Shown: one piece after another, positions 42,641-50,845 of the stretch
How the letters are laid out: every line of letters starts with the position of its first letter
How positions within the stretch are numbered: position 1 is the stretch's first letter
Assembly (NCBI RefSeq): GCF_014048465.1
Contig: NZ_PDLY01000002.1
Span: forward strand, 326,285-390,284
Origin: Bombella mellum
GTDB lineage: Bacteria; Pseudomonadota; Alphaproteobacteria; Acetobacterales; Acetobacteraceae
DNA: 64,000 nucleotides
Direction: 5' to 3'
Made by a program: the position numbers and the translations under genes
Notes under the pieces: model-generated
Seen by the model: only the letters and a program-made list of their open reading frames with translations
Told to the model about the DNA's origin: nothing
Databases searched by the model: none

Positions 42641-42721
42641 TACCCCGCCCTTGCGGGGATGGCCCGTTGAACACTGTTTCTATCGGGTTAGCTAGAAACT
42701 GTTCCTCGCCCTAGCGGGGAT
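42641..42721 (+). repeat. Two CRISPR-like degenerate repeats, 61-bp period
   Basis: The 20-mers at 42641-42660 and 42702-42721 match at 17 positions. Both have the shape of a type I-E repeat core: pyrimidine-rich CCxCGC, a 4-base loop, GCGGGGAT. Their offset is exactly 61 bp, the usual I-E period. Only two copies are present and no cas gene is in the window, so chance or a structured RNA remain possible. Confidence 0.3.
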
Positions 42722-42728
42722 TAGAAAG

Positions 42729-42760
42729 GGCCGCTCCACCAATGGGGCGGCCTCTCCTTT
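42729..42760 (+). terminator. Terminator-like hairpin upstream of tRNA-Ser
   Basis: GGCCGCTCC at 42729-42737 pairs with GGGGCGGCC at 42744-42752 (9 pairs with one wobble), followed by TCTCCTTTT. It would end a + strand transcript from the preceding noncoding stretch. Confidence 0.7.
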
Positions 42761-42887
42761 TCACGACCCGCCATCAGCATCAATCGCTGCTCCACCGCTT
42801 GACGCCTTACAGCTGAATCAGTATCAGGAACCGTCTGCACATTCTTACGGGAAGGTAGACGGTGCCCCTGCTTGGGGAACAGACGAC

Positions 42888-42977
42888 GGATGGGTGTCCG
42901 AGCGGTTTAAGGAACTGGTCTTGAAAACCAGCGTGCGTGGAAGCGTACCGTGGGTTCGAATCCCACCCCATCCGCCA
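42888..42977 (+). tRNA. tRNA-Ser (anticodon TGA)
   Basis: This 90-nt tRNA has a long variable arm. Acceptor GGATGGG/CCCATCC, anticodon loop CTTGAAA, T-loop TTCGAAT and encoded CCA are visible. Confidence 0.95.
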
Positions 42978-43132
42978 CAAGGCAGACTTCTCACAAGATC
43001 ATCTTTTCACCGCTGATGAGAACTGGCCCGCTGGGGCGTGCCTTTCGTGCTGACCTCCTCTTTGAGGCCGGTCAGGCAGGCACTACGGAGGCTCAGCCGG
43101 GGGCCTCGATTGCACCTTGAAAGCATCAAAAA

Positions 43133-43160
43133 GCCTGCCCTCCCTCAGGGGATGGCAGGC
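43133..43160 (-). terminator. Intrinsic terminator of the small gene at 43189
   Basis: On the - strand GCCTGCC pairs with GGCAGGC over a 14-base loop that has its own short stem, and is followed by TTTTTG. It lies 29 bp past the stop of the 87-residue gene. The DNA between tRNA-Ser and this hairpin holds nothing I recognise. Confidence 0.8.
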
Positions 43161-43188
43161 CCGTGACAGTCTTCATGTATGGAACCAG

Positions 43189-43452
43189 TCAGCCCCGGTG
43201 ATCGTGTTCGGCCCGTCTGCCCAGAGCCGTGATGTGGGAGGCTTCCAGCCCGTCGGGGTTGTGATGGGCCTTACGGGCAATGTCACGTTCCTCATCCGTG
43301 GCGTGTTCGCCACTCTTCAGAACATGGTCCGCCAGTCGGATGACCTCATCCTTCGTCAGCAGCTTCGGTGTATGGATGGCCTTGCGGGCCAGTTCATGCA
43401 GGGAGCTGCTGGCATGAGGTGCCTTGTGCTCGTGAGATGCTGTTGTCGGCAT
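43189..43452 (-). CDS. Small His-rich hypothetical protein
   Basis: The 87-residue hydrophilic protein has many His, Lys and Ala residues. The middle (LHELARKAIHTPKLLTKDEVIRLADHVLK) looks helical and the rest disordered. No export signal. An AAGG site lies about 9 bases before the ATG and an intrinsic terminator follows, which supports a real gene. Function unknown. Confidence 0.65.
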   Translation of the reverse strand: MPTTASHEHKAPHASSSLHELARKAIHTPKLLTKDEVIRLADHVLKSGEHATDEERDIARKAHHNPDGLEASHITALGRRAEHDHRG

Positions 43453-43594
43453 GGTCTCAGCCTTTCATCATGAAGACCCTGCCGGAACAGGGTCCGTTAT
43501 CCCCTGCTGGAGAGAGACATCATCAGTCCCACCTCCACGGTGAAAGTTTGCCATCCAGACAGCAAGCGCACTTCATGCAGGGCTGACCTGCGTT

Positions 43595-44071
43595 TCAGCC
43601 GGGCATCCGGCCAAGCAGCGTGAGCATCCCTGCCGTACGGTCTGCTGGTGGCACACGGCCCACAACACGCCCGGTCACATCCGTCAGGGTTCCATCCCGG
43701 GCAATGGACCCGACCGAATTACCGGCGGGACCATAGACACGCCCGCCATCATCAATCGAACCAATGACGTCGCCACGGGCATCAAACAGGCGGCCGTCCC
43801 GACTGACATGCCCGACAGACCGCCCACGCACGTCATACAGGCCCCCATGTTCGTCCATGTGGCCGACCATCCTGCCATGACCATCGGTGAGATAACCGTC
43901 CCGGCTCACATAGCCGACTGTCCTGCCTCCGACACCATAAACGTCACCGGCCCGCTCCGCCCCGGCCTCCGCAGGGTTCTGGTAATCATACGTGGTCGCA
44001 ACGGCATCGTGAAAAGGCAGGCCCACGACGCCCAGCCAGGCCGCCATCACCAGCACTCCAAAATACTTCAT
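43595..44071 (-). CDS. Secreted protein with degenerate 17-residue repeats
   Basis: The 158-residue protein has a signal peptide (MKYFGVLVMAAWLGVVGLPFHDAVA) followed by about six copies of a 17-residue unit of the form xDxxGxxVGxVxxDGxL, from VYGVGGRTVGYVSRDGYL to TDVTGRVVGRV. Each unit is probably a two-strand turn, so the whole may form a beta-flower or beta-solenoid. Start at 44071 follows GGGAG by 6 bases. It is a diverged tandem paralogue of the next gene. Exported; role unknown. Confidence 0.7.
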   Translation of the reverse strand: MKYFGVLVMAAWLGVVGLPFHDAVATTYDYQNPAEAGAERAGDVYGVGGRTVGYVSRDGYLTDGHGRMVGHMDEHGGLYDVRGRSVGHVSRDGRLFDARGDVIGSIDDGGRVYGPAGNSVGSIARDGTLTDVTGRVVGRVPPADRTAGMLTLLGRMPG

Positions 44072-44106
44072 GAAAGACTCCCTGACATGGACCATATGAA
44101 AATCAG

Positions 44107-44610
44107 TCAGCGTGGCAGGCGGTGCAGAAGGATAAGCGCACCCGTCATCCGGTCCGTGCCGGAGAGCCGCCCCCCCGGACCGTCCTGATCGATACGGCCG
44201 ATGGATGAGCCATCACGGTCCCGCAGGGTGCCGTCACTGTCGATTCTGCCAACCCAAGACCCATCACGGTCCCGCACGGTTCCATCATCCTCCAGACGCC
44301 CGACAGACAAGCCATCACGGTCCCGCACGATCCCGTCCCTGTCCATGCTGCCGACCGAAGACCCGTTACGGTCCCGCACGGTTCCATCATCAAGACGCCC
44401 GACAGACGAACCATCACGGTCCCGCAGGGTGCCGTCCCCGTCGATGCTCCCCACGAGAGTCCCGTCCCGGTCCCGTACGTCACTGGCCTGCCAGATGTGA
44501 GCGGCAAGACCTAGCCCGCCATCACCGGCCACGGCCTGCGCCCCTGCGGAACCCGCCATGCCGACGGCCCCCAGCCATCCCATGACCATCACGATACCCG
44601 CACGGCTCAT
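44107..44610 (-). CDS. Secreted protein with near-perfect 17-residue repeats
   Basis: The 167-residue protein has a signal peptide (MSRAGIVMVMGWLGAVGMAGSAGAQA) and six copies of RDRDGSxVGxxDxDGTx, each 16-17 residues, from RDRDGTLVGSIDGDGTL to RDRDGSSIGRIDQDG. The DNA repeats at a 51-bp period are nearly identical, which suggests recent expansion or gene conversion. A GGGGAG site lies 6 bases before the ATG. The Asp-rich DRDGS turns might bind Ca2+, which is my inference. It is 35 bp upstream of its paralogue and probably cotranscribed. Confidence 0.72.
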   Translation of the reverse strand: MSRAGIVMVMGWLGAVGMAGSAGAQAVAGDGGLGLAAHIWQASDVRDRDGTLVGSIDGDGTLRDRDGSSVGRLDDGTVRDRNGSSVGSMDRDGIVRDRDGLSVGRLEDDGTVRDRDGSWVGRIDSDGTLRDRDGSSIGRIDQDGPGGRLSGTDRMTGALILLHRLPR

Positions 44611-44731
44611 TGTCTGCTCCCCTGAACAAATGACTGTCTCTTTCCCTCACTACAGCACTCCACATGAGGCGCATGTTGCCACCCCATGAAGAGTGCGTAA
44701 TGATCATGCATGATCCGTTACCGGACCAGCC

Positions 44732-45289
44732 TCACCCCAGCAGTGCGGCCCACTCCTCGACGGACTGTCCGCTCTGGAAGCGGTCATCCACGGCCCCATC
44801 CAGCATGACGGTCGGGGAGACATGGATGCCATTCTCCCTTGCATGGCGGGCATGTGCCTTCATCGCCTCCGTCACGCCCGACAGCCGGAAGGGCCGTGCC
44901 AGATCAAGCCGGGCATATACTTCCAGACGGACGATCAGTTCATCTGGCGTGGTCTGCATGTTCAGCCCCTCGCAGTGCTGGGAGAACTCGAACTCCTCCC
45001 TGTGATCACCAATCGTCCGCAGGGTATGCCACGCCCTGTCCCGTCCGTCCGGCAGGGCGGCGGCAGCCAGAATGCAGCGTGTCAGAATCCCCGAAAACAG
45101 ATGCCACGGCTGGGAATGGAGATGGACCTGAAGTGTCAGCCTCTCCTCCCCCACATGGGCCAGAAGCGGCATAAGCTTGCGTGAGGCCCGGACGCTGAAA
45201 GGGCATGTCGGCTCCAGAAAAACCTCCAGTTTCTGCGGCCCATGTCCCCAGACCAGTTCGGCCGGTTTCGCCCTGTCTGCATCATTCAT
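44732..45289 (-). CDS. DsbA-family thioredoxin-like protein with a degenerate active site
   Basis: The 185-residue protein has a thioredoxin/DsbA-type fold: LEVFLEPTCPFSVRASRKLMPLL, where the usual CxxC is reduced to CPFS with a single Cys, a helical insertion HLFSGILTRCILAAAALPDG, and VSPTVMLDGAVDD as the cis-proline region. No signal peptide, so it is cytoplasmic if the start is right. Loss of the second Cys argues against a disulfide oxidase; a glutathione- or metabolite-dependent enzyme of the FrnE/HCCA type is an alternative. AGGAG precedes the ATG by about 7 bases. Confidence 0.75.
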   Translation of the reverse strand: MNDADRAKPAELVWGHGPQKLEVFLEPTCPFSVRASRKLMPLLAHVGEERLTLQVHLHSQPWHLFSGILTRCILAAAALPDGRDRAWHTLRTIGDHREEFEFSQHCEGLNMQTTPDELIVRLEVYARLDLARPFRLSGVTEAMKAHARHARENGIHVSPTVMLDGAVDDRFQSGQSVEEWAALLG

Positions 45290-45347
45290 GAAATCGCTCC
45301 TCTTCCAGAAATCCGTTCACCCACTTTATGGAAGACTTCATACGAAA

Positions 45348-45372
45348 ACAGCCCCGCATGATGCGGGGCTGT
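45348..45372 (-). terminator. Intrinsic terminator of the RhlE-like helicase
   Basis: The perfect 11-bp stem ACAGCCCCGCA/TGCGGGGCTGT around 3 bases is followed on the - strand by TTTTCG. It lies 31 bp past the helicase stop. Confidence 0.9.
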
Positions 45373-45402
45373 CTGTCCGTGCGGGCATGTCTGCCAGACC
45401 GT

Positions 45403-46719
45403 TCAGGAAGAACGCCGCCTCCTGTTTCTGGCAGCTCCCTGACCTGATGCGGCTGGACGGGAGGCAGCCTGCGGCCGGGGCGAACGCCCCCGCCCGCCTG
45501 CATGGCCACCGCCGCCACGGCCACCACGACCGCCCCGTCCACCACCAAGAACGGGCGGCGGCAGGGTGGAGTTCTGCGCCTCCGCAGAATGGTAGGGATG
45601 GTCCGTGATCACCGGCACGGCCTTGCTGATCCGCTTCTCGATCTCCCGCAGCCAGGCACGCTGCTCGGCATCACAGAGCGACACGGCCCAGCCTTCACGA
45701 CCGGCACGGGCCGTACGGCCGATGCGATGGACATAGGCTTCCGGAACGTTCGGCAGGTCGTAATTGAAGACATGCGACACTTCATCCACGTCGATGCCAC
45801 GGGCGGCAATGTCCGTCGCCACCAGCACACGGATCGTGCCATCACGGAAACCCTGCATGGCCCGTTCCCGTGCCCCCTGGGACTTGTTGCCATGAATGGC
45901 CGCTGCCGGGATGCCGTTCCTGTTCAGGAACTCGGCCACCTTGTTGGCCTCATGCTTCATCAGGGTGAAGACCACAGCCCGCACGACCCGGTCATTATTG
46001 ACCAGCATCATCAGGGCTTCTTTCTTCGCCGTTGAATCCACGAACAGGACGGCCTGCCGGATGCGGTCCACCGTGCTGGATTCCGGCGTGACCTGCACCG
46101 TTTCCGGGTTCTTCAGCAGGGAATGGGCCAGATCACGGATGGAGGGCGGCATGGTGGCGGAGAACAGCAGGGTCTGCCGCTTCTCCGGCAGGCGGGCCAC
46201 GATGCGCCGGATGTCATGGACAAAGCCCATGTCCAGCATACGGTCCGCCTCATCCAGCACCACGATCTCCAGCGTGGAAAGGTCGATATGTCCCTGCCCC
46301 ACGAGGTCCAGAAGACGGCCGGGAGCGGCAACCATGACATCCACGCCACGCTTCATCGCTTCGACCTGCCGGTTCTGCCCCACGCCACCGAAGATCACGG
46401 CATGGGAGAACTTCATATGCCGGGCATAGGCGGCAAAATTGTCACCAATCTGCGCCACAAGCTCCCGGGTCGGTGCCAGAACCAGCACACGGGCACCCCG
46501 GGGGGACGGCCGGCGGGGATGCTCCAGAAGATGGTTAAGGATCGGCAGGGCAAAGGCGGCCGTTTTCCCTGTCCCTGTCTGGGCAAGCCCCAGAAGATCT
46601 TTCCCTTTCAGAAGATGGGGAATTGCCCCGGCCTGAATGGGGGTTGGCGTTGTGTAGCCTTCTCCATCTAGGGCCTGCAAAATGGGGGCCGCCAGACCGA
46701 GAGCTTGAAAACTGCTCAT
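45403..46719 (-). CDS. DEAD-box RNA helicase, RhlE-like
   Basis: The 438-residue ATP-dependent RNA helicase has the Q motif region PTPIQAGAIPHLL, motif I AQTGTGKTA, Ia PTRELVAQ, motif II VLDEADRMLD, motif III SAT, and motif VI HRIGRTARAG. The C-terminal 60 residues are Gly/Arg-rich (RGGRGGRGGGG...), a typical RNA-binding tail. It is likely involved in ribosome assembly or cold adaptation. The 273 bp between its start and metW contain no gene I can support. Confidence 0.93.
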   Translation of the reverse strand: MSSFQALGLAAPILQALDGEGYTTPTPIQAGAIPHLLKGKDLLGLAQTGTGKTAAFALPILNHLLEHPRRPSPRGARVLVLAPTRELVAQIGDNFAAYARHMKFSHAVIFGGVGQNRQVEAMKRGVDVMVAAPGRLLDLVGQGHIDLSTLEIVVLDEADRMLDMGFVHDIRRIVARLPEKRQTLLFSATMPPSIRDLAHSLLKNPETVQVTPESSTVDRIRQAVLFVDSTAKKEALMMLVNNDRVVRAVVFTLMKHEANKVAEFLNRNGIPAAAIHGNKSQGARERAMQGFRDGTIRVLVATDIAARGIDVDEVSHVFNYDLPNVPEAYVHRIGRTARAGREGWAVSLCDAEQRAWLREIEKRISKAVPVITDHPYHSAEAQNSTLPPPVLGGGRGGRGGRGGGGHAGGRGRSPRPQAASRPAASGQGAARNRRRRSS

Positions 46720-46992
46720 GATTTTTCCTCAAAACCGGCGTCACTCCAGCAATCCATCTGGCAACACCGCATAAAATGGACGTTCGAGCCTCCCACTGAT
46801 AAGAGGTTCCTGCTCGTCCTGCCCACAAATAGGACTATGTTTGTCTTATAACAAGGGGAAAATCGTCCTGCTCCCCCGATGACCCCTTTCCCACGCCAGA
46901 CAGATCGCCCCATGACCGTTCCAAAAAGACGAAAAAACAGGTCGTTACATGATGACGGCCCGTTCCATGAAGTCTCTGTAATCCGGCTCTTT

Positions 46993-47598
46993 CTATCGTG
47001 TCCTGCGGCGCAGGAGGAACAGGCCCTGCTCACCAAACAGATTGGCAAGATGAGGTGAGCACCCTGCCAGACGAGACTGCCTGTTGCCGTTGACAACCAT
47101 CCACCGGCAGACCTCATACCCGTCTTCCTCGCACAGGGCGAAGAAGTCGTAAATCGTGCAGGGATGGATGTTGGCCGTCTCATACCAGGGGGTCGGCCAT
47201 ACGGACGTCATGGGCATCCGACCCGTCCGCAGCAGATGCCAGCGCAGACGCCAGTGCCCGAAATTGGGAAACGACACCAGAGCCGAACGGCCGATCCGCA
47301 GCATGTGCCGCAGGACATCCCGTGGATGTTCCACGGCCTGAAGCGTCCGCTGAAGCACGACATAATCAAACGTGTCATCCGGATAGTCAGCCAGCATGGC
47401 ATCAGCATCACCATGCATGACGGGCAGCCCATGAGCCACGGACTGCGTGACAGCCTTCATGTCCAGCTCCAGCCCCTGGGCATCGCAGCCTTTCTCCTGC
47501 GAGAGATGACCGATCAGGCTGCCATCTCCACAGCCAATATCCAGCACACGGCTGTTGGGGGCAACCATGCTGGCAATCAGTTCCTGGTCAAACCGCAT
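46993..47598 (-). CDS. metW: Methionine biosynthesis protein MetW
   Basis: MetW is a SAM-methyltransferase-fold partner of MetX. The sequence has [18 protein letters not shown] (SAM-binding Gly loop), [27 protein letters not shown] and [21 protein letters not shown], which is diagnostic of MetW. The start at 47598 ([12 protein letters not shown]) overlaps the metX stop by 11 bp, suggesting translational coupling. Confidence 0.93.
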   Translation of the reverse strand: MRFDQELIASMVAPNSRVLDIGCGDGSLIGHLSQEKGCDAQGLELDMKAVTQSVAHGLPVMHGDADAMLADYPDDTFDYVVLQRTLQAVEHPRDVLRHMLRIGRSALVSFPNFGHWRLRWHLLRTGRMPMTSVWPTPWYETANIHPCTIYDFFALCEEDGYEVCRWMVVNGNRQSRLAGCSPHLANLFGEQGLFLLRRRTR

Positions 47599-48748
47599 TG
47601 GCCTGCCTCCCCTCCGGCAGACCGGCATGGCGGGCCGCACCATTCAGGAAGCCACGCACGGTCCGGTCGAAATCAGGTTCTTCCAGCAGGAAGGCGTCAT
47701 GCCCCCGGTCGCTGTCAATTTCCACAAAAGATACATGCCCGCCAGCCTGATTGATGGCCCGCACCAGAGTGCGGGACCGGGAGGTCGGGAAAAGCCAGTC
47801 CGAACTGAAGGACACGACACAGAAGCGGGTTTTCACCCCTCGGAAGGCTGCCGAAAGGCTGCCCTCATGTTCACTGCCCAGATCGAAGAAATCCATGGCC
47901 CGGGAAATGCTCAGATAGGAATGGGCATCGAAACGGCGCGTGAAATTGGACCCCTGATACCTCAGATAGCTTTCCACCTGGAACATCCCGCCAAATGGCA
48001 GGGCTGCCAGCGGATCGTTGGGTCCCGGCATGGTTCCAGGCCGGATTTCACGACCGAACTTGCGGGTCAGGGCCTCTTCGGACAGGTAGGTGATGTGCCC
48101 CACCATTCTGGCCACGGCCAGACCACGGGCCGGGATGACGCCATGAGCCTGATAGTCCCCGCCATGCCAGTCCGGGTCCGCATAGATGGCCTGACGGCTG
48201 ACCTCGTTGAAAGCGATGTTCTGTGCCGACTGGAAGGGTGACGTGGCGATCGGCATGGCGGCGAAAACACGGTCCGGGCAGTCCGTGGCCCATGTCAGCG
48301 TCTGCATTCCCCCCATGGACCCGCCAATGACGGCAAAGAGCCTGTCGATGCCAAAATGATCCACCAGCTTCACCTGGGCCGCCACGATGTCATGCATGGT
48401 GATCGGGGGGAATTCCTTGCCCCACGGCTGGCCCGTCCCGGCCCGCACCGTCGTGGGGCCTGTGGTCCCCATGCAGCCACCCAGCACGTTGGCGCAGATG
48501 ACGAAGAAGCGGTCCGTATCAACCGGCAGGCCGGGACCTACCATGCGGGACCACCAGCCCGGTTTTCCCGTGACGGGATGAGGGCTGGCTACGTACTGAT
48601 CCCCCGTAAAGGCGTGACAGATGACGATGGCATTGTCCCTCCTGGGGGAGAGGGTTCCATATGTCTGGTAAGCAACCTCCAGCGGAGCAATCGTCTCCCC
48701 ACATTGAAGGGTGATCCCCTCGGGGAAGGTTATGGACTGGGCTTCCAA
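47588..48748 (-). CDS. metX: Homoserine O-acetyltransferase
   Basis: MetX acetylates homoserine for methionine synthesis. It has an alpha/beta-hydrolase fold: [13 protein letters not shown] (oxyanion region), the nucleophile Ser in [33 protein letters not shown], the Asp in [12 protein letters not shown] and the His in [12 protein letters not shown]. Length 386. The start is a TTG preceded by GGAG 6 bases upstream, an unusual codon for this gene; no ATG lies near. The 110-bp upstream region holds a hairpin but no clear SAM-riboswitch pattern. Confidence 0.93.
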   Translation of the reverse strand: MEAQSITFPEGITLQCGETIAPLEVAYQTYGTLSPRRDNAIVICHAFTGDQYVASPHPVTGKPGWWSRMVGPGLPVDTDRFFVICANVLGGCMGTTGPTTVRAGTGQPWGKEFPPITMHDIVAAQVKLVDHFGIDRLFAVIGGSMGGMQTLTWATDCPDRVFAAMPIATSPFQSAQNIAFNEVSRQAIYADPDWHGGDYQAHGVIPARGLAVARMVGHITYLSEEALTRKFGREIRPGTMPGPNDPLAALPFGGMFQVESYLRYQGSNFTRRFDAHSYLSISRAMDFFDLGSEHEGSLSAAFRGVKTRFCVVSFSSDWLFPTSRSRTLVRAINQAGGHVSFVEIDSDRGHDAFLLEEPDFDRTVRGFLNGAARHAGLPEGRQANAV

Positions 48749-48858
48749 CTTCAGCTCCGGCGATCTGTAACAAGAAGGCCGTATAAGAACACCGCCACTG
48801 CCGTGGTTTCAAGCCGAAACAGCACGATATTCCAGATAAATACGCCCTTCCGTCCAGC

Positions 48859-49317
48859 TCATTCAGCCGCTTCCATCATCTCCGGATAGTTGTCCTGCGC
48901 CAGGGCCGGCATCGGCATTCTCTCGACGACCGCCTCCTTCCTGCGTACGGGCAGCCAGTGACCATAGGCGGCCAGAGCCAGACCGAGATGCATCAGGGCC
49001 TCACCCAGTTCTGAATGCAGCGTCTGTTCCTCAGGGGCATTCTGCATGTCGGCCAGAATGTCCAGAAGGCGGGCCTCCGTCGTGGAGCATTCCAGCGACG
49101 CCGTACCGCAGACGGCATGCAGGAAAAGGGCCTTGAAACGCTCCTGAAGGCGTTCGGCCTCCCTTCCCAGCAGACCGGTCAGGGACATGGAACGCCGCCA
49201 GCAGCTCGGCCCCAGCAGATAGCGCAAAGCCCACAGAGCCGTCTGTTCTTCCCGGGCCAGTGTATTCATGGACGTGCCATGACCGTTACGCTGTTCTGCA
49301 ATCTGAATGATGCTCAT
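48859..49317 (-). CDS. Hypothetical helical protein
   Basis: The 152-residue soluble protein is mostly helical: SMNTLAREEQTALWALRYLLGPSCWRRS, LQERFKALFLHAVCG, and LGEALMHLGLALAAYGHWLPV. The start at 49317 is preferred because GGGAGAGG sits 5 bases upstream; the open frame runs to 49428. No family is recognised. The following 490 bp to 49811 contain no convincing gene, only AT-rich DNA and an inverted repeat. Confidence 0.6.
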   Translation of the reverse strand: MSIIQIAEQRNGHGTSMNTLAREEQTALWALRYLLGPSCWRRSMSLTGLLGREAERLQERFKALFLHAVCGTASLECSTTEARLLDILADMQNAPEEQTLHSELGEALMHLGLALAAYGHWLPVRRKEAVVERMPMPALAQDNYPEMMEAAE

Positions 49318-49666
49318 GAGGCCTCTCCCTCTCTCTGCGAGTTGCTTCATGAATGACGTTAGATGAGAACACTTCTCACTTTCAATGAAAAGATCATGAA
49401 CAATGCCGCCCTTCTCCTGACGGGACACATAAAGAGCCGAGAAAACAGCGGATTATTGTTGTTATTAAAGTTTTTTATAAGCCGTCGACTCTGAGAAGAA
49501 GGAGACACAATATCCTGTGGTTTTCTTGAGCGACTCACACAAGATGTCGTTCCCTTCTGCGAAGCTTCCTCCCTCGGGCAGCTTTTCCGTCATGAACCTC
49601 ATCCCCGGCTCCGGTACCTCTGCCTTCTGTTCAGTGACATTAATATACAGGTGTACTGATATTACA

Positions 49667-49698
49667 GACAGTATTACCCGTTGCCCCCTAATACTGTC
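49667..49698. promoter_or_regulatory. Inverted repeat upstream of the lysozyme gene
   Basis: GACAGTATTA at 49667-49676 pairs perfectly with TAATACTGTC at 49689-49698 across 12 bases. It is 113 bp before the lysozyme ATG, in AT-rich DNA. The dyad could be an operator for a dimeric regulator or an RNA hairpin. Confidence 0.5.
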
Positions 49699-49810
49699 AT
49701 GTCACCAGACAGAACGGCGACCTCACGCAACGGCAAAAGCAACATCCTGTTATCCCTATTTTAACGGAATAGAACCTAAGCTGCTGTCCTCCGAATGAGG
49801 CAGGGTTCAG

Positions 49811-50845
49811 ATGTCAGACCACGCACAACATGATTACTTCTTAAAGCAGGTAAAAACCAAAGGCCAACAACCAGAAGATGAGCCCCATATAAAAGAAAAG
49901 CCTCGGCAGGAACAGCTTGCCGAATATCCACATTCTTTCCCTCCGCAACCTGAGCACGGTCTGACCACAAGGGATCATGGGTTCGTCTATGAACATGCGC
50001 AAGATTACTTTTTGAAACAGGTAAAAGCCAAAGACCGACAACCAGAAGATAAGCCTCATGTAAGAGAAAAGCCTCGGCAGGAACAGCTTGCCGAATATCC
50101 ATGTTCTTCATCCCCGCAACCTAAGCACGGCCTGACTACAGGAGATCGTGGATACGTCTACGATAACGAAGGTGGTCTACCGAGTATGCAATTGAATGGT
50201 TATTATCCTGGAGGCGGCAACTCCGGTGTAACAGTCGGCCATGGCGTGGATCTGGCACAGCATACACGGGAAGAATTTAAAAGAGCCGTCAGGGCCGCGA
50301 AAGATGTTCCTGAAGAGTTGCGTACGAGAGTAGAGAAGGTACTCGACAGAATACCTGATGTACTTTTTGCGACAGGCCATGATCATAAGGGCCTCCACGG
50401 CAAAGAAGTTTCTCGTTACATGAGCGTAGATACGAATGCCCTAAACCTCAGACATGATGAAGTGGACTGTCTGTCCAATATCACCTTCAACCAGATTACA
50501 ACCCAAGCCCAAAAACGGTTTGACAGAAACAGTCAGACTCCTCATGCCTTCGATAATCTGTCTGAACCTGTCAAGACGGTCTTGGTAGATCTGTCTTACA
50601 TCATGGGCTCAAACTTTGGGCAACCCAGCAGCAATAAGCAAAAACAGGATCTCTATCAGGAATTTCTGGAAGGGAGAATCACCAAAGCAGCCGATGACTT
50701 AGAACGCTATTTCCCGAACATCATTGGGAAGCAAAGGGCCAAAAACGATGCACAAGTCCTACGAGGCGACATCAGTCTTCTACGCAAAGAATCAGGAGAA
50801 AACGTATGCAGCACACCATCCATCGCTCCAAAACGCTCCTTGTAA
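49811..50845 (+). CDS. Candidate T4SS effector: N-terminal repeats plus pesticin-type muramidase
   Basis: The 344-residue protein has no signal peptide. Residues 4-60 and 62-117 are two copies of a 58-residue unit rich in Gln, Glu, Pro and Lys (QPEDxPHxxEKPRQEQLAEYP inside each). From about 115 the sequence resembles the pesticin C-terminal lysozyme domain (phage T4 lysozyme fold): YDNEGG with E120, then SGVTVGHGVDLAQ giving T141 and D147. The T-to-D spacing of 6 matches pesticin's E178, T201, D207. It would cut peptidoglycan if moved to the periplasm. Lacking a signal, it needs another exporter; the adjacent T4SS is the obvious candidate. The next gene overlaps its 3' end by 40 bp. Confidence 0.75.
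   Translation: MSDHAQHDYFLKQVKTKGQQPEDEPHIKEKPRQEQLAEYPHSFPPQPEHGLTTRDHGFVYEHAQDYFLKQVKAKDRQPEDKPHVREKPRQEQLAEYPCSSSPQPKHGLTTGDRGYVYDNEGGLPSMQLNGYYPGGGNSGVTVGHGVDLAQHTREEFKRAVRAAKDVPEELRTRVEKVLDRIPDVLFATGHDHKGLHGKEVSRYMSVDTNALNLRHDEVDCLSNITFNQITTQAQKRFDRNSQTPHAFDNLSEPVKTVLVDLSYIMGSNFGQPSSNKQKQDLYQEFLEGRITKAADDLERYFPNIIGKQRAKNDAQVLRGDISLLRKESGENVCSTPSIAPKRSL
49820..50164 (+). repeat. Tandem 174-bp duplication in the lysozyme gene
   Basis: The two in-frame units start at 49820 and 49994, 58 codons apart; the second has one codon deleted. A core near 49890-49925 and 50067-50102 is identical in both. The unit encodes the hydrophilic N-terminal repeat and ends in VY just before the catalytic domain. 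Confidence 0.85.

Larger units (their letters stand above)
42467..42887. other. Structure-rich noncoding stretch upstream of tRNA-Ser
   Basis: No ORF is convincing here. It holds several consecutive inverted repeats: ATCCA/TGGAT near 42583-42598, the GC-boxes CCCCGC/GCGGGG (42643-42658), GTTTCTA/TAGAAAC (42676-42699) and CGC/GCG (42707-42716), then the terminator at 42729. A 15-base word GTTGAACACTGTTTC occurs at 42352 and again at 42666. This could be an unrecognised small RNA gene or degraded repeat DNA. Confidence 0.45.

Noticed and set aside
48749..48858. SAM-II-type riboswitch upstream of metX
   Set aside because: A hairpin with GGCTTGAAACCACG is reminiscent of SAM-II, but the conserved UUAAA-type pseudoknot strand after it is missing.
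49517..49798. 93-codon open frame before the lysozyme gene
   Set aside because: No ribosome-binding site or recognisable motif, and it spans the inverted repeat in AT-rich DNA. I treat the interval as noncoding.
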